A stretch of DNA of 24,334 nt, taken from a virus. The DNA is taken from the IMG/VR virus record IMGVR_UViG_3300025652_000532, positions 1-24,334 of that record. The stretch is one strand, 5' to 3'. Under the pieces are notes generated by a model. That model was given only the letters and a program-made list of their open reading frames with translations, did not search any database and was not told where the DNA came from. Positions within the stretch are counted from its first letter, which is position 1; the number at the start of each line of letters is the position of its first letter. A program made the translations under genes and the position numbers. Below are positions 5,130 through 14,100 of this stretch, one piece after another.

Positions 5130-8100
5130 TTATTTCGCATCAACACTTAACACATCCTGCTTATAGTTCTTAAGCATTCTATTGTAAGCTAGGTCTATAA
5201 CAACATCACTTACCCCCATACCTTTAAGTATAGCCTTAGTATCACTACCTGCAACCTTGTTAAGTCTAGCCCCTGCCATAAGATCAGCTATTATGTTTAG
5301 ATCGTTATCAAGGTCAGGATTATTCTTCATCTCGTTAATTAATAAAGTTTTATCTCTTATAATCTTATCAGAAGACCTACTTCTCATATCGTTGTAGGTA
5401 TTCCTAGCGTTTATAGACATAGTTTTATTAACGTTTGACCTAGAGATTCTAAGTCCAAATAAAGCTAATGTTTCGTAAGTAGGAACTCTTTCAGAGTCTT
5501 GTTCAAATGATTCCATTATTCTTTGTACGTTTCTACCTAGTCCTGGCATAGCAACCTTCTTACCTACGTACTCAATCATTTTAAGAGTCGCTGTTGCACC
5601 ATCGTCTGTTCTTTCGTATATCTTATTACCTTTATTTTCGTAAGCCTCTAAGAATACAGCTAAAGTCATCTCCTCGCCTAAGAAAGGTTCGTACATTTTC
5701 TTTATTATACTATAAGCAGATTCCTCACCCACCTCAGTATCTATATCTGTAAATGTAAGTCTTAGAATATCTCTTATGTGACCTACACCAGATATGCTAG
5801 AGAAGTTTATGTAGTCGAAGTACTTATCGTTCTCCATCTGATTTTCATTAGTCTTACTCTCTAAGACACCACTATCAACGTATGCTAAACTACCATCTCT
5901 ATCCCACTCAGCTACCATAGTTCTAATTCTTCTCTCTTCAGATTCTTCTTCGTCTCCACCAGCAAACCCTAGAGATTGGGATATAAGCTGCATAGTATAT
6001 AGCTGAAGACCTTCTAATAAAGTCATTGTAGCTATAGTACCAGCTATTCTTTTGCTTCCAATCTTTCTAATATCAGGGTTACTACTGCCTATCTCTTCAA
6101 ACCCTAACTTAACAGCATTCTTAGCGTTACGGAATGATTCAGCCTGGAACGCAACGAATGAACCTACTAAAGGAGATCTACCTATAACTCTTATTATTCT
6201 AGGTATCTCGTTATAGTTAGGGTATAGGTTGATTATATTCCTAGCAGCCATATCATCAGCTTCCTTCTCTGAAATACCAGCCTCAATATATCTAGCCTTC
6301 TCAGATAAGAAACCATAGAACTTCCATACATCATCCTCTGCTTGGTATGCTCTAGTTGCTTTATCATCAAGATATTTAAGTGGTTTACCTACAGACCTTA
6401 CAGTCTTAGCCATAAGTTTACCAATCTTACCTCTTTTCTCGTCTAGGTACTTAGACATATCGTAGTCACTCTCCCCTAAATCTTTAGATATATTTCTAAT
6501 CTCCTCTAGGGAAGCAGAAGAACTAAGCACTCCTTTCTCTATAAGGTTCTTTCTTATAACATCTAACTCAGCGTTACTAGAACCCATAGTTGCTTTAATA
6601 GATGCTTTAGCATCCTCATACATAGTACCAACATCCATATTTATATGACCATTCATAGTAGCGAATGCTGTGTTACCTACAATGTTCTTAACGTGAGTAC
6701 CAGGATTCCATACAGTCTTTGTCTTCTTATTTAAAAGTACAAGTTGCATGTAAGAGTCGTACACCCAGTTAAATAAACCTTCTCCTTTTTCAGGAGACAT
6801 TTGATTCATCACAGCGAACATCTCGTTGTCTACAAACTTACCTTCTAGGCTACCCCATTTAGCTCCTACAAGCTTATTAAATGTATCTGGAGTCTGAGTG
6901 TCGGAGATAAACTTACCATTACCTATATCAAGAATATCTTTATACATTCTCTCAGCAGTTATAGTCTGAGCGACCTTCTTAACTGTATTGTTGTAGTTAA
7001 ATATAGGGTCATCAATCTCACCCCAGAAATCTTTAATCTCTTGAGGTATTTCTTTTCTTTGCTTGAAGATAGAAGTTAACCTACTAAGTCCATCTAAAGA
7101 ACCACCGTTCTTAATGTTGTACGCAAAGTTTTTATCGCTGTTTAGTTTTCTGTAATTAACATCAACTATCTCAGTCAATCTCTTCTCTGTAGCTTTAGGG
7201 TTATCTTTCTTAGCTTCTCTGTATAAGAAGTCTTTAGTCTTCTGTATAATAAGGTTGTCTGTTTGTTCCCAACCCTTAACTTCGAAATTTTTGTACGCTT
7301 GAGTTACATATAATCCTAGGTTACTATCAACTGTAAACATAGTCTGACCTGCTATAAGATCCTCAGCAATAAGAGTCTTACTTAAGGCATCAATTCCCAT
7401 ACGCATCTCAATAAGAACATTCTTAATTTCAGAATCCTCTAAGGCTTTTATTTTATTGTGATCGTGTAATAAATCGTTAAGCTCTTTTTCAGTATAATTA
7501 TACTTTTCGTTAAGTTTCTTAAGTCTTTTACCAACCTCGTTAGCCTCTATGATTGCAGAGTTTAGAGCACCTCTACTCCTAACCATTATCTCCTTCACTT
7601 CTTTATCAGAGTGAGTACCAAAAGGTTTAGCTAATAAAGTTGTTAACTTAATATCGTAACGTTGCTTATCTTTAGAGTCAAATGCTTTTTGATCTACAAA
7701 CCCAGTAAGGTAAGTACCTGACATGTAGTTAAGATCCTGCATAGCCTTAGATATATCCCAACCTATAGATACTAAACCATCAGTGTATACGTTAGACTCT
7801 CCTTCCTCTTGAGGGGCTTGGAACCTAAGTGGCCCAACCTTATCAGTGGCAGCCTTAAGCTCTGAGGTTAGGTTTATTACTGCGTTAGGGTATTCTTTTT
7901 TCGGAGAAGGAAACTTATCGTTAATAGATTTGAATAGACTAGCACTTGCTAGATTGTAAAAATAACCCATAGGCATATCTTTTACCTTTTCAATGCTATC
8001 ATAGCTGTCTTTGTACTGCTCAAATTTATTGTAAGTTTTTTCAAATAACTCTCCAGTATTAGGGTCTGTAAACTCAGTTGTTATGTATGTGTTTCCATCT

Positions 8101-11100
8101 TCTCTGCTAGAAACGTTTAATTTGGGTTTGTAGGCTCTTAAGGGGTTAAAGTTAAATGTGTGAACATCAACATCTCCAATAGTCTCTATGTAGTTTCTAG
8201 ACTCTAAGAACTCATCAGATTTAAGTGCTAGGTCATTAGAAATATCTATTATATTTTCAACACCATACTTCATCCCCTTAACTAACCTCTTAAGTTCGTT
8301 ATTGATATTTTTAGGGACTATCTTGTTATAGAACTCTGATGTTCTACCTTTATTCCCTCCAGTATGACCTTGTACAATATCAGACTGCTCTCCATTAACA
8401 AATGCTATCTGATCGTACCCCTCTTTAGAGGCTTGATTGATAACTTTCCTGATAGCTAGCCCAACCCATAGGTCTGTTTGATTCCAAGGGAGGTATGGTT
8501 TGAGGTATTTCAATTGATTTGATAATCTTTCAACCTCTTCTTTAAATTTGTTTAGTAAAGGTGCTCCTTGACCATCAGGATACATTTTACTTAGCTCTTT
8601 TATAATATATTCACGATCTTCAGGTTTAACGTTCTCAAGCAAAGAGTCTCTGTTTTCTAATCTAAGAGCTTTTAACTTAGATTCTAATTCCTCAACCTCA
8701 TACTTAGTCTTAAAGTTACCCTTATTAGTTCCTTGAACCCAATCAGACTGTATCTCTTGAACGAAGAGGATCTTCTCCCCATTAGGACCAACTCTATCGT
8801 CAGCTCTAACAGATGCTATAAGATTTTCTCCAAGTTCATCGTAGTGAGGGGCAGTGAATATATCCTCAGAAGACTTATCCCTAATAAGGAACTCTCTGTA
8901 GTTTTCTCCTCCAGGAAGGGTTACCTTAGAATACCTAGATACTGGGAGTAAACCATCTAGTGCCTCCTCTATAATATTCTTTCTCTCGTTATCACTTAAC
9001 TCCTCTACCTCTGTCGTTACTTCTACGTCAGAGTTTAATAAAAGACCCTCAGGGGTTGTAATACCATAAGTGTCACCATCGTACCCTATGTTATAATCAT
9101 CGTAGTTAATTACAGGATCCTTAGATAAAATCTTAGTCTCTATATCAGCCATGTTAGTAGCAATCAATTGAGCTACAACCTCCTTAGGGATACTCTTAAC
9201 CTTAGACTCTTTTTGGTAAGCCTTAAGTATATCCTCTAGACCCATAGTAGCAATATCCTTTGATGTACCTTTAACACCTTTAGATAGTCTACTTATCCAC
9301 TCTGTTGGGTTAGCCTTATCAATATCTATCATATTCAAAGACACCAAAGCGTTAGGTGTATACTCCATCTCATATGTAGGAGCCTGGAACCTTATATCTG
9401 GACTTATTCCTTGATATACATTTATAGACTCTTCGCCTTTTAGGTAAGCATCGTGAATCCTGTTGTATCCATCTATAACTTTATTGTCACTTCCAATTAT
9501 AGGAGGCATAATAGATTCTTCGTCATATTCTCTAATACCAGTTGATGTCTCTATATACTCTTTAAGAACTTCGTCATTCTCTAGAATGTCCTTAATCATT
9601 AGAGTTCTCTCCTGATAGTTTTCAGAAGCTATTTGATCTAAAGTAAAATCAGAAAAACCACCTTGATCAGTTCCCATTTCATCAGCCTCCATAGCTACCT
9701 CATCTCCAGGTATTTGGAATCTTAATCCAGTTCTCTTGTCTTCAAACCTCTCATCAAAAGGAGTAGTCTTCTCAGCATTCTTAGCGTAAACTAACCCACC
9801 AATCTGAACAACTTGTTCTGCACCCACAACTGGCATACCATCTAACCTATCGTAGAAGTATGAGTGTCTAAATGGATTCATACCAACTTGAGACCATGAA
9901 GGGTCATTCATTACATCAACTACTATTTGTTTAGCATTTTCACCTCTAGCTTTAGCATCAGCCCCCTCAATAGGACTCCAATTACCTAGCATTCTAGCAA
10001 TGGTAGACTTACTTAGCTTCCCTCTAGCTATACCTAAAGCAACTTTAGGACTAGATATGAACTCAACATTGTCTATCCTAGCAACGTTTGTGTAAGACAT
10101 AGCTTTACCTCTACCATCTTCGTGTACGGTGATAGCCCATATATTCTTATTTGTGTAAGCAGGAATGTCTAATCGTAAACCAACCTTAGTACCCTCTTCT
10201 ATAGGAACGTCTAATCTACCTTCGATCTTAGATCCTACAGCAGTTTCAATATCCTCTAGGCTAGCAGGGTCTATAAATTGAGTTATAGGCTTAATAGGGC
10301 TATTCTCCTGAACTATATCTAAATACTCCTGTTGGTTTATCTCTCCATCGAAATAAGCCTGTGCAGCCTCTCTAACCTCTTCTCTTCTATTAGTGATAGC
10401 TAAATCACCTCTACCTATCTTAGACTCTTGCCACTGCACCTCTTCTACTTGAGGAACCTGCATTCTAATCTTCTCAGATATTTTTAATGGAGTAGTTGAT
10501 ATTCCTGCTGTAGGTGGGAATATTTGATTCCTTGTTAGGGTTGTCTTTCCAGATCCACTAACCCTTTTAGCATCACCAATAACCTCATTAGTTTTAGGAT
10601 CCTCAGCAACCTCGTACCAAAACTCTCTATTATCTAATCTATGTATTTTAGCCTTACTACCACCTTCAGACGCTATAGCAGTACCATAACTCTCGTATCT
10701 ATTATCCTTAACAGCCTTTACAGGTCCGTCAATTTCTAGTACAGCATATACTTTATTAGTTACTTCTTCACCTCTTAATTCTGGCTCTGTAAGTACGTTT
10801 ACTAAAGCCTTTTTCATACTACCAATACTAGCCTCTCCTTGCTTATTAAATCCTACTAAACTATCATCGCCCATTGTGGTCTTGATGAAGTTAACAAAGT
10901 TAACCTTACTTGTTCCAGACTCAATAGAAGCCTTAACGTAGGTTAGGAATTTATCAGTGAATAGTTTTCTATCATTGAATGAACTCTTCTTGTTGTCTAA
11001 CTTATCCCATACCTTCTCAAGAATATCTTCTTCAAATTTAGAGCTTGCTCTATAAGAATCAATACCCAACTTCAATCCAAACTCTTTAGGCCCAACCTCG

Positions 11101-14100
11101 TTAGATGCTTTAATTAAAGCTTTATAAACCTCAGATTTATTTAAGCCTATCTTAGATATAAAGTTTTTAGAGGTGAATAAGTTAACCATACCTCTGGACA
11201 TGGCTGTATTAGAAAGTAATTTACTTTCCCTAGCTGTAGTAAGAGCCATGTATATTTTGCCACCATTAGCCTCTAACATAGAGTTAAGTTGCTTAACCAT
11301 GCCATTGGCAGCGTTATCAGTAGAAGCCCAGAAGTAACCATCCTCGTTGAATTTCATGGTGTAATAAATTCCACCCTTCCCCTCTACTAGAATTGTTCCG
11401 TCAGAATCAATAACAGACCCTGAAAATGTTGCGTCAGGAGAATGTATCATCATTGTCTTACCTTTGAAGTCTTGTATGGTCTTACCACTAGTGATACGCC
11501 CATCGGCTTCCATCTCAGCAAATACCTTTGAGTTTACATCGTAAGTGTATTGTATCTGAGTTCTTCTATCAACAGCATCTAGTTGGAATCTAGACTCAGC
11601 GTCAGTTTCTCCAACCTCAAACTCTACTCCTCCAACAGTAACCTTTCTACCATCAACCAAAGCCTCAGCTAAGTTTGTTTTTATATCAGATAGAGACATA
11701 GTATTAAGGTCTATAGCCTCAACGTTCTCAGGGAATGATGTTACACCAAGTTTAGTTAAGATAGCCTTTATAACCTCTCTAAGTCTATTAAGTCTAGAGT
11801 CTTTATTCTTGAAGTGACCATAAGCAGCGTCACCCATCATCTCAGCAAAAGCCTCCTCTATCTGACCTTCTCTAGAAAGATCAGCATAGTTAGTCTCAGC
11901 CCACTCAAGGTAAGAGCCTTTTATCTTACGACCACCCTTTGTAGTTCTTCTTTTAACTTTACCCTCAGCCACCTCAGCCTCTATTCTTTTATATAGAGTT
12001 GGGTCAGTCTTCTTAATGAAGTCAACCATTGGGTGAATAATCTCGTGGAATAAAGTGTTACCCTGAACAGTCTCAAGGTTTACGTATATAGTTTTGTCAG
12101 AACCCCTAAAGAAGGATGATCTTTTCCCTGACTCAACAATCTTCTCGTCAATACCTAAAGATTCCATTTGTCCCTTCATAGCCTCACTGTTACGTATAAC
12201 TGTAACGTTAAGACCACCAATAGAGTTAAGGAATTTTAAAGCGAAACCTAAAGCTCTCTTACGATCTTCAGTTACACCCTCAAATAGTTCACTATCATAA
12301 TTTGCATTCTTCTCGTCTAACTTATGCAAGTTCTCAGAGTTAAAGTTTTTACCATGACTAGTATTACTCCAGTCTAAGCCTGTATGTAAAGACATTTTTC
12401 TACCACCAACACTCATTATTGTTAGGGCATCCATCTTTCTAGCATCAGTCCCCTTAAGTGGTTTACCACTCTTTAAAGGAACTACAGATCCATTACTAAA
12501 CATAAGACCATCTTTAGCAGAAAATATAGACTCTTGACCAAATTGTCTACCTAAGTCTAAAGCTTTAGCATTATCTATACCTGTGACTACAAGACTCTCT
12601 TCAGCAACTCCATTGTACACACCTTGAACAGTGTAGTAAGTAGCATCTGCTGCATCTAACATAGACTTAAGCTTCTCCATTCTAGAGTTTCTCTCCTCTT
12701 GAGTTAAGCCCTCCTTTTCTGAAGTTAGTACGTGGTAGTCGTTACCATCTATAACTTCTTTAGGTATATCATCAAGACCTTCTTTTTTAGTCTGTAAGAA
12801 TAGTTTGTTATTAATAGGAAATAAGCCACTATCTGTATTGCTTTTAGGTCTCTCAGCTCTACGTTTTTTCTTTCTGTTTTCTATTTGCTTTTCACTATAA
12901 TTAGCCTCAAAGCCTTCTTTAGTTTCAACTAATTTAAGTGTTGCATCTCCTTCCTCTACAAGACCAAATACATCTGCAATTCTTTCATTAGGGGTAGTAT
13001 TATTTTTTCCATATTTCTCAAAATCAAACTTGCCAACAGACTCTCCATTTTCATCGAATGTTTCAACTTGTACTTTACGTCTACCATCTTTTGCAGTGCT
13101 TATTGTAACTAATACTTTATTACCATCGTCGTCTGTAGTCTCGTAAGTTTCTGAATAAACAGTATCTTGGTCGTTTGCTAACTCGTCTGAAGTAAACTCT
13201 TGTTCTACCACTTCTTCTTTAGATGCCTTGTCAGCAGCCTCAAAGTCCTTCATGGCATTCTTAGCCTCGTTAAGATTTTTAAAGCTACCTTGGACAACCT
13301 CTGAGCTTTGTACGCTCTCACCATTAACTGTAATGGATTGTTGACTCTCTGAGACTACTACCTTAGGTTTCTTATTCTTATTTTTTACTTGTTCTTTGAC
13401 GCTATCATACTGCTCTTGAGTTTCTATCTTAGAAACGTTTACAGTTTCAGTAACGTTAGATTTAGATAAGTCTTGAGTTTGAGTAGCGTTTACTATCTCA
13501 ACTCCTTTATCCTTTAATATTGATGCAGCCCTAGCTCTAGTGGATTTTGTTGATGAAGATATATTATATTTAGACTCTTTACCCTCAACCTCCATCTCAG
13601 CCATAGCTTCAGATAAAGCGTTTAAGTCCTCTGTAGATACCTCCTCAGAAGCCTCCACTTTGTTAAGAACTTGCTGAACAGCTTTCTCTTTATCGAACAT
13701 TCTTGCTCTAGATTCTACAGCATCAGGTGCGTAGTAACCATAGATTATTTCTTCTAGTTGCTGTCTAGCTACATCATTCATAGAAGCCTCCATGTTGATA
13801 GTACCTCTTCTTATCTGAGCAGCAACCTCTGGATCTTTAGCAAACTTTAAAGCCTCAGCTCTACTCATTTCCTTAACAGAACCATCCTCCATAGTAAAGA
13901 CAGTAGATATGTTCTTATCTAAAATCTCAAACTTCTTTAGTGATTGGTATAAGTATGGTGCAGTATGCATTCCTCCACCCATTAAACCACCTATAATAGT
14001 AGCATCAGATATTCTTACAGCAATTTCCTCTATACCTTTATATTCTGCAGATCCAGTAAATAAGTCAGTCATAGCATTACTAAGCTCTGTAGCACCCTCT

